The notes below the pieces were generated by a model. That model was given only the letters and a program-made list of their open reading frames with translations. It ran no database searches and was not told where the DNA came from. 64,000 nt of DNA from Paenalicyclobacillus macrosporangiidus (GTDB taxonomy: Bacteria; Bacillota; Bacilli; Alicyclobacillales; Alicyclobacillaceae): positions 1 through 64,000 of the forward strand of contig NZ_FPBV01000012.1 of assembly GCF_900116805.1 (NCBI RefSeq). Reading direction: 5' to 3'. Positions 44,576-53,599 of this stretch are shown piece by piece. A program made the translations under genes and the position numbers. Numbering within the stretch: the stretch's first letter is position 1; every line of letters starts with the position of its first letter.

Positions 44576-45816
44576 AGTTTGCGTATACCGCCTCCACCCT
44601 GCAGGGCAAGACCCGCCGCGGGATCCTCACGGCCGATTCCCGCGCGGACGCGATTGCGGAACTGCGTGAGCAGGGACTGTACGTCACGCGGTTGACCGAG
44701 GTCAAGGGACTGCGCGCTGCGCTCAACGCGCACGGGGACAGCATCTGGACGAAGGATATCCCCATTGGGAAAAAGGTGAAAGCGGGCGAGTTCGCGGCGT
44801 TCTGCCGCCAATTGGCCGCGCTGGTTCGATCCGGCGTCACCATCGGCGACGCGGTACGAGTCCTGTCCGAACAAAGCGAGAACAAGGCGTTGGGGAAGGC
44901 CCTGGCCGACGTGTCGCGCGATCTTCGGCAAGGGAATCAACTGTCCCAGGCCGCCGCGAAGCACAAAAACATCTTTCCGCCGATGTTCACGAACATGGTC
45001 AAGGCTGGAGAGGTGTCCGGTCATTTGGACGAAGTCCTGGACCGGCTTTCCACCTTCTATGAGAAGGAATACTACACGAGAGAAAAGGTGAAATCCGCGC
45101 TCACCTATCCCATCATCGTGAGCATTTTGGCAGTGATCGTCACGGTGTTCATGATGGTCAAAATCGTCCCGACGTTTGTGTCGCTGTTTGCCAGTTTCAA
45201 CGCGACACTGCCGCTGCCGACGCGGATCGTGATTGGCGTGTCCAACGTGTTCACGCATTTCTGGTGGGAGCTGCTCATCCTTTTGGTGCTTTTGATGGTG
45301 GGCTACAAATGGCTCATGCGACAAAGTCGCCCGCGCTACATCCGGGACACGATTCTCTTGAAACTGCCTGTTTTCGGGACCCTGCTGCGAAAGTCGGTCA
45401 TGGCGCGCATGGCGCGGACCATGAGTTCGCTGTTCGCCAGTGCCGTGCCGGTGCTGCAAAGCCTGGAACTGACGGCGGACGTCGTGTCCAACGCGGTGGT
45501 CGAACGGGCCCTCAAACGTTGTGCCGAGAACCTCTCGAGCGGCCAGTCTCTGACGGAACCGTTCGCCACGGAGTGGGTGTTTCCGCCCCTGGTGGTGCAC
45601 ATGATTCGGGTCGGCGAGGAAACCGGGAACCTTGACCACATGCTGACCAAGGTCGCGGAGTTTTACGAGGCGGAAACGGAGGCCATCGTCGACCGCTTGA
45701 AATCGCTCCTCGAGCCCATTCTGATGCTGATCTTGGCCGGTGTGGTCGGCATCATCATCACGGCTGTCATCATGCCCATGTTCTCGCTGGAATCTCAGCT
45801 TTCCAACATGGGTTGA
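44572..45816 (+). CDS. pilC: type IV pilus inner membrane platform protein PilC
   Basis: 414 residues from GTG 44572. Two T2SSF repeats: the first around FAAFCRQLAALVRSGVTIGD to GEVSGHLDEVLDRLS, the second around MARTMSSLFASAVPVLQSLE to IRVGEETGNLDHML. Three membrane helices include YPIIVSILAVIVTVFMMVK and LLILLVLLMVGY. It anchors PilB and PilT and turns ATP-driven motion into pilin insertion or extraction. Translationally coupled to pilT. Confidence 0.94.
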   Translation: MKFAYTASTLQGKTRRGILTADSRADAIAELREQGLYVTRLTEVKGLRAALNAHGDSIWTKDIPIGKKVKAGEFAAFCRQLAALVRSGVTIGDAVRVLSEQSENKALGKALADVSRDLRQGNQLSQAAAKHKNIFPPMFTNMVKAGEVSGHLDEVLDRLSTFYEKEYYTREKVKSALTYPIIVSILAVIVTVFMMVKIVPTFVSLFASFNATLPLPTRIVIGVSNVFTHFWWELLILLVLLMVGYKWLMRQSRPRYIRDTILLKLPVFGTLLRKSVMARMARTMSSLFASAVPVLQSLELTADVVSNAVVERALKRCAENLSSGQSLTEPFATEWVFPPLVVHMIRVGEETGNLDHMLTKVAEFYEAETEAIVDRLKSLLEPILMLILAGVVGIIITAVIMPMFSLESQLSNMG

Positions 45817-45861
45817 TGAAGCATATAGAAAGTCTCTCATTATCGAAAGGAGGCCAACAAC

Positions 45862-46368
45862 ATGGAATTGGTTCAGGCGACTCCAAGGAAAGTGGGGAAG
45901 GGGGGTAAAAGAATGAACAAATGGTTTCAGGCGCTCACTCGCCGCACCAAAGGCGAGAAGGGCGTGACGTTGATTGAACTGTTGGCTGTGATTGTCATCA
46001 TCGCGGTCATTGCGGCCATTGCCGTGCCTGTGGTGTTGGGTTCGATTAACAAGTCCAAGACAAACACCGCAAAACAAGACATGGTGGTGATCGCGGAAGC
46101 GTTGAACCGGTATGCGACGGACCACGACGGTAAGTTCCCGGATACTCTGAGCGTTCTTCTGCAAGGGGATAATGAATCAGGTTCGAAACCATACTTGCAG
46201 AGTATTCCACAGGATCCATGGGGTAACGACTTTGTTTACCATTCTACTGGGGATGGTTTTCAATTGGAAACCGCTGCAGCAGCAGGGTCAGGGTCCGGAG
46301 ACAAACTCTATTTGGACAATCACATGTCGACGCCGTCGGACAGTGGTTTTAGTAATACGACCAGTTGA
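45862..46368 (+). CDS. major type IV pilin-like protein
   Basis: 168 residues from ATG 45862 (AAAGGAGG eight bases ahead). A second in-frame ATG at 45913, behind AAGGGGGG, would give a 17-residue leader instead of 34. The prepilin signature is KGEKG/VTLIELLAVIVIIAV: cleavage after Gly34, then Glu at +5 and a helix. The globular part (ATDHDGKFPDTLSVLLQ, DPWGNDFVYHSTGDGFQLE) resembles GspG/pseudopilin-type folds with a PWG motif. It is the likely main fibre subunit. Its separate strong ribosome site and the hairpin behind it suggest higher expression than its neighbours. Confidence 0.88.
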   Translation: MELVQATPRKVGKGGKRMNKWFQALTRRTKGEKGVTLIELLAVIVIIAVIAAIAVPVVLGSINKSKTNTAKQDMVVIAEALNRYATDHDGKFPDTLSVLLQGDNESGSKPYLQSIPQDPWGNDFVYHSTGDGFQLETAAAAGSGSGDKLYLDNHMSTPSDSGFSNTTS

Positions 46369-46399
46369 CGGGGTGTTCATCACCAGGTGATAGGTTCAT

Positions 46400-46429
46400 C
46401 CAGGCCAGGGGCGCTTGCGCCTGGCCTGG
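46400..46429 (+). terminator. GC-rich hairpin between pilin and pilM
   Basis: Arms 46400-46414 and 46417-46429 pair with a two-base bulge. No T-run follows, so it may act as an mRNA processing or stability barrier, or a weak terminator that keeps the pilin message more abundant. Confidence 0.5.
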
Positions 46430-46480
46430 CCCAACTTGCTGCGCGGGTGCCGGCACATTAGATCCCCCGGAGGAGTTCGT

Positions 46481-47455
46481 TTGAAACTTTCGCTTCACTT
46501 CCAGAAAAACAGAAAGCTGACGGTCGGACTTGAATTCGCCAATTCAGGATTGCGTGCGGCCGCGCTGGCACCTTCCCGTTCCGGGCCGAAAGTGGCGGCG
46601 GCAACAGCGGTGAGTGCGGCAGTGGACGACTGGTGGGATGCGCCAGAGGCGGAAGAAGTTCGGGAGCAACTCGACAGCTTCGTCAAGCATCACGAACTCA
46701 AGGGCTGTGCCGCGGTGCTGAATGTCCCGAGCGAGCGCACCATACTGCGTTACCTTCAGCTTCCTCCGCTGCCGGACAAGGTGTTGCGCAACACCGTGCA
46801 GATGGAGCTCGGTGTCTCCATTCACCTGCCGTTTGACGACCCCACCTTTGATGTCGTCCGGGTGCCGCCGTTGAATCCGGATTTACCGCAGGGCGGGGCA
46901 GAAACGGCATCCTGTTGCCTCGTCGCGGCGCCGCGTTCGCTGGTGGATCACCTGGTTCACCTGGTGGCGGACGTCGGACTGCACCCCGTGGCAGTCGACG
47001 TGGTGCCGTTGGCTTTGCGGCGCGTGTCCAGGCCAGCCGAGTTACCGGATGACGGCTTGAATGTGTGCGTCTATATGGACGCCCGGGATATTACCATTGC
47101 GGTGTTTGTCGGAGACTTCATGTACTTTGTGCGCACGGTACCGTATCTCCTGCGCGACGAGGCCGACGGATTCACCATGAGCGGTTACGCGAGGGATCTG
47201 GGTTCCGAGATAGAGCGCGTGGTGAACTTCTTCAATTACAATCTCTCGCCTGTGGAACGACCGCTGGCCGCCATCCAGCTCCATTCCGTTGCGGCGGAGG
47301 TCGATCCGGTCATTGAACTGTTGGGACAACGCTTTGGATGCCCTGTATATCGGGTCCAGCGTGACGTGGCGTGGCCACCCGAAGTCGCACCGGATCTCCT
47401 ATCGGTGTTCTATCCAGCCGTCGGTTTGGCCATGAAGGAGCGTGCCAAGTCATGA
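46481..47455 (+). CDS. pilM: pilus assembly protein PilM (actin-like fold)
   Basis: 324 residues from TTG 46481 (GGAGGAG ahead). The start KLTVGLEFANSGLRAAAL is the first phosphate loop of the actin-like fold, and VCVYMDARDITIAVFVGDF is the second, with the Gly residues changed. LNVPSERTILRYLQLPPLP is typical of PilM. It binds the cytoplasmic tail of PilN and links the motor to the alignment complex. It overlaps pilN by four bases. Confidence 0.88.
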   Translation: MKLSLHFQKNRKLTVGLEFANSGLRAAALAPSRSGPKVAAATAVSAAVDDWWDAPEAEEVREQLDSFVKHHELKGCAAVLNVPSERTILRYLQLPPLPDKVLRNTVQMELGVSIHLPFDDPTFDVVRVPPLNPDLPQGGAETASCCLVAAPRSLVDHLVHLVADVGLHPVAVDVVPLALRRVSRPAELPDDGLNVCVYMDARDITIAVFVGDFMYFVRTVPYLLRDEADGFTMSGYARDLGSEIERVVNFFNYNLSPVERPLAAIQLHSVAAEVDPVIELLGQRFGCPVYRVQRDVAWPPEVAPDLLSVFYPAVGLAMKERAKS

Positions 47456-47976
47456 TGGACATCAACCTTCTGCCGGCGCAAACGGTTCAGCAGCGCTACG
47501 CGTTTTCCATCCAAGTCGTCGTCGGCGCGGTTCTGGCCATCCTGGTTGTGGTGTTCGTCGTCCTCGCATGGAGTCAGCAATCGCGAGCCGCCAGTGACGA
47601 GACCAGCGCCGACCGGGTGCACAACTTGGTGCTTCAGGCGCAACGGCAAGCGGCTTCGTTGCAGAAGCAGATCGGGGCAACGGGGACGGCGTCTCAGGTG
47701 CAGTATGACACGGGCTTGAATGTCGACGTGCGGGACTTTGTGAAGTCGATTGTCGGCAGGGCGCCCGAGTCGGCGGCGTGGACGTCCTTTCATGCCGATG
47801 CAACGCAGGTGACCTTGGTTGGCACCATTGACTCGCCATCGAAGCTCGCTGCCTACGAAGAGGCGCTGCGCCAGGTGGACCGAATTTCCTCAGTCTGGGT
47901 TCAGTCCGCGACCACAGATCAGAAGGTGAACTTTACGATGACGATGCGGATTCGAACCGGCGGTGGTACACAGTGA
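47452..47976 (+). CDS. pilN: pilus assembly protein PilN
   Basis: 174 residues from ATG 47452; ATG 47455 is equally possible. The N-terminus MMDINLLPAQTVQQRY contains the INLLP peptide that docks into PilM. Residues about 20-43 form the single membrane helix. The outer part has a coiled coil and a ferredoxin-like domain (TLVGTIDSPSKLAAYEEALR). The genes on both sides overlap it by four bases. Confidence 0.87.
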   Translation: MMDINLLPAQTVQQRYAFSIQVVVGAVLAILVVVFVVLAWSQQSRAASDETSADRVHNLVLQAQRQAASLQKQIGATGTASQVQYDTGLNVDVRDFVKSIVGRAPESAAWTSFHADATQVTLVGTIDSPSKLAAYEEALRQVDRISSVWVQSATTDQKVNFTMTMRIRTGGGTQ

Positions 47977-48557
47977 ACCTGCGGAGCACAGTCCGGAAGC
48001 TCTTGTTCGCGGCGTTGGCCCTTGCGGTGGCCGGCAGTGGCGCATGGTACGTGGTGGAATCCCGGCGAGCGGCACAGGCGTCCGACCATCTCGCGATGCA
48101 ACAGTTGAGCTTGGCCAATACTCAAGCCACCGTCACGAGTTTACAAAAACAGTTAGAACAGATGAAAAACGGGAACGAAGCGGTGGTCGTGCTCCCGAAA
48201 TCGGCCGATCAGCCGGGGATTTTACGGGAGCTTGAGAATTCGCAAAAGCTGAGTCATGTCACCGTCACGTCGGCTGCGTTCACGGACACCTCAGCGCCAC
48301 AGGCCGGTGAAGCTTCCGGTGGAAGCGCCGCCGCGGGTCAAAGTTCGACGGGGACAGCCCCATCAGGGACTGCCGCCTCGAAGGGCTCGAGTGTGCAGGT
48401 ATCTCTCCAGGTCACCGGATCGACGGACAATCTGCTGGCCTTTGTACACAGCCTGCAAACGAACCGTCGCGTCGTCGTCGTGAAGAGCTTTGACATCTCC
48501 ATGAACGGCCAGCAGGGCACGATGTCGTTGACGTTGGATTTCCCCTATCAGCCTTAG
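47973..48557 (+). CDS. pilO: pilus assembly protein PilO-like
   Basis: 194 residues from GTG 47973. One N-terminal membrane helix (LLFAALALAVAGSGAWYVV), a coiled coil (QLSLANTQATVTSLQKQLEQ), a Ser/Gly/Ala-rich linker, and a C-terminal domain with VQVSLQVTGSTDNLLAFVHS and VVVKSFDISMNGQQG, the PilO pattern. It should pair with PilN. The long low-complexity linker is unusual. No PilP or PilQ gene follows, as expected for a cell without an outer membrane. Confidence 0.8.
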   Translation: MNLRSTVRKLLFAALALAVAGSGAWYVVESRRAAQASDHLAMQQLSLANTQATVTSLQKQLEQMKNGNEAVVVLPKSADQPGILRELENSQKLSHVTVTSAAFTDTSAPQAGEASGGSAAAGQSSTGTAPSGTAASKGSSVQVSLQVTGSTDNLLAFVHSLQTNRRVVVVKSFDISMNGQQGTMSLTLDFPYQP

Positions 48558-48588
48558 GGATTCAAGATGGGTGTGAAGGACAGGTTTG

Positions 48589-49008
48589 ATGCGGATGGGC
48601 GGAATGAACCGGTTGCCAGACGCTGATGAGCGAACCCAGGGATTGACGCTGATTGAAGTCTTGGCGAGCGTCGTGATTCTCAGTTTTGTGTTTTTCACAG
48701 TCCTCACGCTGATGACGAACCTCTTGGTGCAATCCCAGCGCATTCAGCAAAAGCAGCAGGCGTTGCTGATTGCGCGGGACGTTTTCAGCGAAATGGCCGC
48801 GACGAGCGCCAGCGCCGTCGTGCAGCAGGGAGACCGGTCCGTGCAGCAAAACGGGACCACGTACTTGGTTCATCCGTCGATCCGCAGCAACCCGCCTGAC
48901 TGGGCGCAGGGCATGGTCTACGCAGAGGTGAAGGTGACGTGGACTACCGCAGTGAACGGGCGGTCGATGCAACAATCGGTCGATCTCACCCAGGTGTTTC
49001 CGCAGTGA
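48589..49008 (+). CDS. minor pilin-like protein (PilV/ComGD type)
   Basis: 139 residues from ATG 48589 (AAGGA ahead). The prepilin site is TQG/LTLIEVLASVVILSF with Glu at +5. The helix continues into QSQRIQQKQQALLIARDVFSEM, followed by a small beta domain. It probably belongs to the pilus tip or priming complex. The stop overlaps the next gene by four bases. Confidence 0.8.
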   Translation: MRMGGMNRLPDADERTQGLTLIEVLASVVILSFVFFTVLTLMTNLLVQSQRIQQKQQALLIARDVFSEMAATSASAVVQQGDRSVQQNGTTYLVHPSIRSNPPDWAQGMVYAEVKVTWTTAVNGRSMQQSVDLTQVFPQ

Positions 49009-49520
49009 GTGCGTCTCATGGTTTGACGCTGGTGGAGCTGCTCGCGACCATCGTGATCGCCAGTGTCATCATGACCGTCGTCTTCTATCTGAGCAACTTT
49101 GTCTACCGTTCCTGGCGATCGTACACGCCATCCGCCAATCTCCACACCGCTCTGCAATTCGTCGATCAACGGCTCGAGACCATTTTCCAAAATGTCACCG
49201 AAGTGGAGTCGAACCCGTCGCCTGCGCAATTGACCTGCAAAGACACGTCCGGCAATACCATCGACCTGGAGGTGCAGTCGGGGAACGCGCTGGCGGTTCT
49301 GAACGGCCAACCCGTCGTCGGCATTGTGGTGACGATCACGCCACCGACGGGATCGCCACAACAATTTGTTCTCGGCCGAGGCGACGTGTCTTTGGCTGGA
49401 ACGACGTTTACCGTGGACTCCAATGTGGTTCACGTGCAGCTGCAGGGAACCTATCTCGCACAGCAACCCTTTGCGACCTATGTCATGTCCGAGTCCTTCG
49501 CGGTGGGAGGGGGGTACTAG
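49005..49520 (+). CDS. minor pilin-like protein (PilW/ComGF type)
   Basis: 171 residues from GTG 49005. It has a very short leader, SASHG/LTLVELLATIVIASV, with Glu at +5. The rest has HTALQFVDQRLETIFQNVTE and a beta-rich C-terminus ending in Gly residues. Gene overlaps and order suggest a set of tip pilins made together with its neighbours. Confidence 0.78.
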   Translation: MSASHGLTLVELLATIVIASVIMTVVFYLSNFVYRSWRSYTPSANLHTALQFVDQRLETIFQNVTEVESNPSPAQLTCKDTSGNTIDLEVQSGNALAVLNGQPVVGIVVTITPPTGSPQQFVLGRGDVSLAGTTFTVDSNVVHVQLQGTYLAQQPFATYVMSESFAVGGGY

Positions 49521-49521
49521 C

Positions 49522-51186
49522 GTGAAGCGGGGAGAACAGGGCTACACGCTCATCAGCATCATGAGCGTCGTCATGATTTTTACCGTCATGATCAGCGCCC
49601 TTCTGGTTTTGTCTGTGCAAGAAGCCCGGTACACGAGCACCATGGTCAATCAGTCCCAGGCGCTGATGGATTGCCGCAGCGGCGTGCAGGCGGTGTACCG
49701 GCAAATGCAGCAGATGTGGACCGCGCAGGTCCCGCCAAACGGTTTTTCGTCCGTCAGCGCCGCGAAGACGGCTCTGACTTCGTTGGCAAGTCAGATGCAA
49801 CAGTGGTGCAACCAAAAATTTTCCGGGACGCCGCTGGCGGCGACCGTCGAGCTTGGTCAGAACAACTTCGACAGCGTGACCGACAGCGGGAGTAGCGGCG
49901 GAAACAATGTGGGTAACTTATATCAGACGTATCAGGTCACGGTCACGGCGAACGAGCACGGCGCGAAACGGACCATGGTGGACACGTTCACCATCTCCGG
50001 GGCGCTGGAGACGTTGAATTACGCGCTCTACACTCCCGGGGATTTGTTCATCACCGGCGGGCCCGAGATCGATGGGATGATGGCCGTGGGTGGTTCCGTG
50101 TATTTCGATAACATGCCATGGCAGGGGTTTGTCACGAACAGCAGTCATACGTCGACGGTGACCGTTGGAAATCAGCCTGTATTTTTCTACCGCGAACCGA
50201 GCGGTTATGAACCGAAGGTACCACCGGTATTTGGGGCAGGGTCGGTCCTGCGCTATGCCGGTTCGGTGTACACCTTTACGCGGTTTAAAGACCAAGGCAG
50301 CGACCCGACCATAAACGAAACGTGGTTGTACGGGTCGACCAAGGATGTCGTTGATAAGCAAGCGCTCAGCGCGAACCAACTCGGCCAAGTAGCAATAGGA
50401 AGTGTGCAAACGGGTCCATATCAGGCGACACTGCCGGACGACTACGTATCGCAAATTATCGAATCAAACGACCAAAAACTGTTGAACTTGGCCAAGCAGA
50501 TTGGAAACATTAACTACGGCTATCTTCACAAAGGTGACCCGTTGCCAAGCAGTGGCGGTTGGGTACATTATCCGCCAGGACAAGGACCTTATGAAGTAAG
50601 GGGAAATGTTGTCATAAACGGTGTGATGTACTTCGATGGCGACTTGCAAATTGACAGCGGGGCGACGCTGAATTTGACTCAACCGTTGTTCGTGAACGGA
50701 GACCTGACCGTCAACGGTGTCTTGAACAGCACCGCGACGATTTACGTGAGCGGCAACACAACCATCACCAACGTGCCGCCTGACGTGAAAGGGAAGGAAC
50801 CCAGTCGCCTCGAATTGTACAGCCTCGGCAACATTGAATTGACGTTGGTGGCGTCCAAGTCCGGTGACATCGCGACAGCGCCGACGACGTTTCACGCATT
50901 TCTTGCGACCGACAAGAATATGTTTTTGGAGGGGATGGAAAGCTTTTACCACATCATCGGCGGCGTTGCAGCACGGGAAATCATGTTGAACGCGACGGTT
51001 GGGGCGAAGCACACGTATTCAGCGTATCAGCAACATAATGTGATGACGTCGCAGAACAAAAACGATACGTCCCGGCGCCTTTGGATCACCTACGACAGCA
51101 GCTACGTCACCAATCCGCTGACCGGAACGCCGACGCTCGGAGACCTGAAACTGCAGGCCATGCCGCAACCGACTTTGATCCACTAG
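49522..51186 (+). CDS. large pilin-like surface protein, candidate tip protein
   Basis: 554 residues from GTG 49522 (GGAGGGGGG ahead). The N-terminus is prepilin-like, EQG/YTLISIMSVVMIFTVMIS, but Ser replaces the Glu at +5 that normal pilins need. A PilX-like helical part (YTSTMVNQSQALMDCRSGVQ) comes first. From about residue 165 the protein is beta-rich with short repeated strands: LFITGGPEIDGMMAVGGSVY, GNVVINGVMYFDGDLQIDS and LFVNGDLTVNGVLNSTATIY. This resembles a beta-solenoid of the polymer-forming type. Missing Glu5 is known in tip pilins of GspK/PilK type. It may crown the pilus and bind surfaces; that is inference. Confidence 0.7.
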   Translation: MKRGEQGYTLISIMSVVMIFTVMISALLVLSVQEARYTSTMVNQSQALMDCRSGVQAVYRQMQQMWTAQVPPNGFSSVSAAKTALTSLASQMQQWCNQKFSGTPLAATVELGQNNFDSVTDSGSSGGNNVGNLYQTYQVTVTANEHGAKRTMVDTFTISGALETLNYALYTPGDLFITGGPEIDGMMAVGGSVYFDNMPWQGFVTNSSHTSTVTVGNQPVFFYREPSGYEPKVPPVFGAGSVLRYAGSVYTFTRFKDQGSDPTINETWLYGSTKDVVDKQALSANQLGQVAIGSVQTGPYQATLPDDYVSQIIESNDQKLLNLAKQIGNINYGYLHKGDPLPSSGGWVHYPPGQGPYEVRGNVVINGVMYFDGDLQIDSGATLNLTQPLFVNGDLTVNGVLNSTATIYVSGNTTITNVPPDVKGKEPSRLELYSLGNIELTLVASKSGDIATAPTTFHAFLATDKNMFLEGMESFYHIIGGVAAREIMLNATVGAKHTYSAYQQHNVMTSQNKNDTSRRLWITYDSSYVTNPLTGTPTLGDLKLQAMPQPTLIH

Positions 51187-51206
51187 AGCCACTGCGAGGA
51201 GTTGAA

Positions 51207-51235
51207 TTGCTTATTGAGATTTATAAGGATATACT
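51207..51235 (+). promoter_or_regulatory. sigma-A-type promoter for the G5/3D gene
   Basis: TTGCTT (51207-51212) and TATACT (51230-51235), spacer 17 bases. It separates the G5/3D gene from the pilus operon. Confidence 0.6.
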
Positions 51236-51300
51236 AGACTTTGTACGTCATGCACCCTCGGACTGCTTTGTGCCTTGAATGCGTGAAAAGAGGTGATGGG

Positions 51301-52272
51301 GTGCGGATTCGAAAGTCCAAGGTGTGGTATCTGTCGGCAGCTACAATGGCGTTGTTGGGGACCACGGGCATGGCGGGCGCCCGCGCATACAAGTCCGTGA
51401 CGGTCGTCGACCACGGACAGCGGAGAGTCCTGCACGGATTAGCCACGGGTTCGGTCGGTGAATTCTTGCAGGCGCGGGGCATCGACGTGGCGGCGGGGGA
51501 CCGGGTGTCGCCAGGCCGGGATGCGCCGGTGGCTGATGGCATGGTCGTTGAGATCGTCCATCCCAAGACGGTGACGTTCCTCGACGGACCGCAGCAGGTG
51601 ACCGTGGACACGTTCGCGCCGACGGTCGGCGAGTTCCTCCAGGAGCAACACGTCGAACTGGGACCGGCGGACACAGTCAATTGGAAGCCGGAGACGCCCA
51701 TCCAGGACAAGATGACCATTCACGTTCAGCGCGTTGAGCAGCGGGTGTCGGTGAAGCAGAAGACGATATCGTTCCAGACCATACGCCAGCGAAGCGAAAG
51801 TTTGTACCAGGGTGAGCAGCGGGTGCTGACGCGTGGTGTGGAAGGATGGGTGGAAGAGAAGACCATCGACACGTACGTCGACGGGCACAAGGCGGGACAG
51901 ACGGTACAGCGGCGAGTCGTGCGGCAGCCGGTGAACGAGGTGATCCTCGTCGGGACCAAGCCGCGGGCTTACACACTGAGCGCGCGCGGCGTCAGTTCGC
52001 TGGTGATCCGCCGGAGCCTGACCGTGGTGGCGACCGCCTATGCCGCGGGCGGGCAGACGTACACGGGAAGGGCGGCGCAACCCGGTGTGGTGGCGGTCGA
52101 TCCGCACGTGATCCCGCTCGGCACCCGGCTGTACATTCCGGGCGTCGGTGTGGTAACTGCTGCGGATACCGGCGGTTCCGTGCGCGGTAACCGGATCGAC
52201 ATCTGTGTCGCGAACGAGGCCGCAGCGGCGCGGTGGGGGGTTCGGACCATCACGGTGTACGAGATCGAGTGA
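51301..52272 (+). CDS. YabE-like cell-wall protein with ubiquitin-like, G5 and 3D domains
   Basis: 323 residues from GTG 51301 (GAGGTGAT ahead). A signal or anchor helix covers about 7-25. Two DUF348 repeats follow (KSVTVVDHGQRRVLHGL with VGEFLQARGI, and KTVTFLDGPQQVTVDTF with VGEFLQEQHV). Then a G5 domain (RVSVKQKTISFQTIRQRS to VNEVILVGTKP) and a C-terminal 3D domain with VVAVDPHVIPLGTRLYIPG, AADTGGSVRGNRIDI and its Asp residues. This is the layout of YabE/Rpf-type wall-remodelling proteins; the 3D domain resembles lytic transglycosylases. Confidence 0.88.
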   Translation: MRIRKSKVWYLSAATMALLGTTGMAGARAYKSVTVVDHGQRRVLHGLATGSVGEFLQARGIDVAAGDRVSPGRDAPVADGMVVEIVHPKTVTFLDGPQQVTVDTFAPTVGEFLQEQHVELGPADTVNWKPETPIQDKMTIHVQRVEQRVSVKQKTISFQTIRQRSESLYQGEQRVLTRGVEGWVEEKTIDTYVDGHKAGQTVQRRVVRQPVNEVILVGTKPRAYTLSARGVSSLVIRRSLTVVATAYAAGGQTYTGRAAQPGVVAVDPHVIPLGTRLYIPGVGVVTAADTGGSVRGNRIDICVANEAAAARWGVRTITVYEIE

Positions 52273-52290
52273 GGGGTACATGCCGATGCC

Positions 52291-52319
52291 AGGGGGCTTC
52301 TGCGGGAGCCCTCTTTTTC
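52291..52319 (+). terminator. Rho-independent terminator after the G5/3D gene
   Basis: A stem with one bulge (52291-52300 with 52304-52313) followed by CTTTTTCT. Confidence 0.65.
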
Positions 52320-52404
52320 TGCGCTCTCTATGAAATATCTCTCATATCCCGCTCCGTCGTTCATAGACTGGGAAACAAGAGGACGACGGGGAGGGGGATG
52401 CGCC

Positions 52405-53523
52405 GTGGGTTCGCCGAACGAGCGGGGACAAGCCCGACGTGTGGAGGAACCACCGCTCATCATCCGCGCGGGAGGACAACAGTGGGTGATCCGGCGCGAA
52501 GGGTCGTGGCAGCAGGGCGATGCGGGCGGCGCCCCGGCGCCGAAACGCGCGCCTGGACGCGTGCCGGTGGGTGAGGGGCGCAGCCGCGTCCGGTGGTGGA
52601 TTGGCTGGTTGGCCGAAGCGGTGGACTGGCTGTGGACGGACGCCGGCGAGGCCGGCTCGCCGAAGGCGGATGTGGGTGTCTTTAGTCGCGATCGCGCGCG
52701 TGAACGAGACCCGATGCGGACGGCGGCGCGGAGAAGCGCTCGCGGCCAGACCGCGAGGCGTGCGCAAGGCCGGCGCGGATTGCGTGACGCGTTTCAGGCC
52801 GGCTTGGTCTTTGGCATGGGGCTCGGTTGCTTGAGTATGATGCTGTTTCACCAACTCAAACCCGACCTGCGGGGGGTGGCGTCCGCCCCGTCGGCGAACC
52901 GTGCCGTCGAGACGGTGACCGGGCCCGCCGTTCAACTGCCCGCGGTGCGGCTGTATGTGTTGCAAATCGGCTCCTACAGCACGGAGGCGGCGGCAGAAGA
53001 GCACCGACAGGCCCTCGCCAAGCAGGGGGTGCAGACGGTGGTACACAGTGCTGGAACCTACCAGTTGTGGGCGGACGCATCGCTGCGCCAGGGGAGCCTG
53101 CAGGACGAGCTGAAGGCCCTGGAAGGCAAGGGTGTGCGCGGATCCGTCGTGTTCGTCGGCTGGAAGGCGCATCCCATCGCGGCGCCTGCGGGGGCCAGTG
53201 AGGCGTCCGTCGCACGGGTGAACGGTTGGTTGTCCGAGGCGGCGAGCGGTCTCAACGCCCTCGTCGGCGCGCTGTCGGATGGCGGTCTGCGCCAGGACGC
53301 CATCACCGCCTGCCACACGGCTGCAGGACATCTTCCGTCCGCATCCGATTGGGGAGAGACCGGGTACGGGGAGCGATTGGCGGCGTTCTCCGGCCATCTG
53401 CAGGCGGCGGCCGACGCGCTGTCGCGGCAACAGATGGACAAGTCCCGGACGGCCGCTCTGCAGGCGTTGGACGATCTGGCCCGGATGTCGGCGGGATCGA
53501 CATCGTTCACCATTTCTCGATAA
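52405..53523 (+). CDS. membrane protein with a SPOR-like domain
   Basis: 372 residues from GTG 52405, behind GGGGAGGGGG. The basic cytoplasmic part (about 1-150) is low in complexity. One membrane helix (FQAGLVFGMGLGCLSMMLF) lies near 133-151, so the rest faces outside. Residues about 182-260 (VRLYVLQIGSYSTEAAAEEH, GVQTVVHSAGTYQLWA) form a SPOR-type domain, which binds septal, denuded glycan. The C-terminal helical part is unknown. Position next to radC-mreBCD-minCD and the wall protein gene suits a division or sporulation role. Confidence 0.7.
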   Translation: MGSPNERGQARRVEEPPLIIRAGGQQWVIRREGSWQQGDAGGAPAPKRAPGRVPVGEGRSRVRWWIGWLAEAVDWLWTDAGEAGSPKADVGVFSRDRARERDPMRTAARRSARGQTARRAQGRRGLRDAFQAGLVFGMGLGCLSMMLFHQLKPDLRGVASAPSANRAVETVTGPAVQLPAVRLYVLQIGSYSTEAAAEEHRQALAKQGVQTVVHSAGTYQLWADASLRQGSLQDELKALEGKGVRGSVVFVGWKAHPIAAPAGASEASVARVNGWLSEAASGLNALVGALSDGGLRQDAITACHTAAGHLPSASDWGETGYGERLAAFSGHLQAAADALSRQQMDKSRTAALQALDDLARMSAGSTSFTISR

Positions 53524-53599
53524 AGTTTGGGAGGACTCCTGCCGCACGTGTCGAACAGAATACGGGACCATCCGAATGCGGCAGAAGGAGGGGCTTGGC

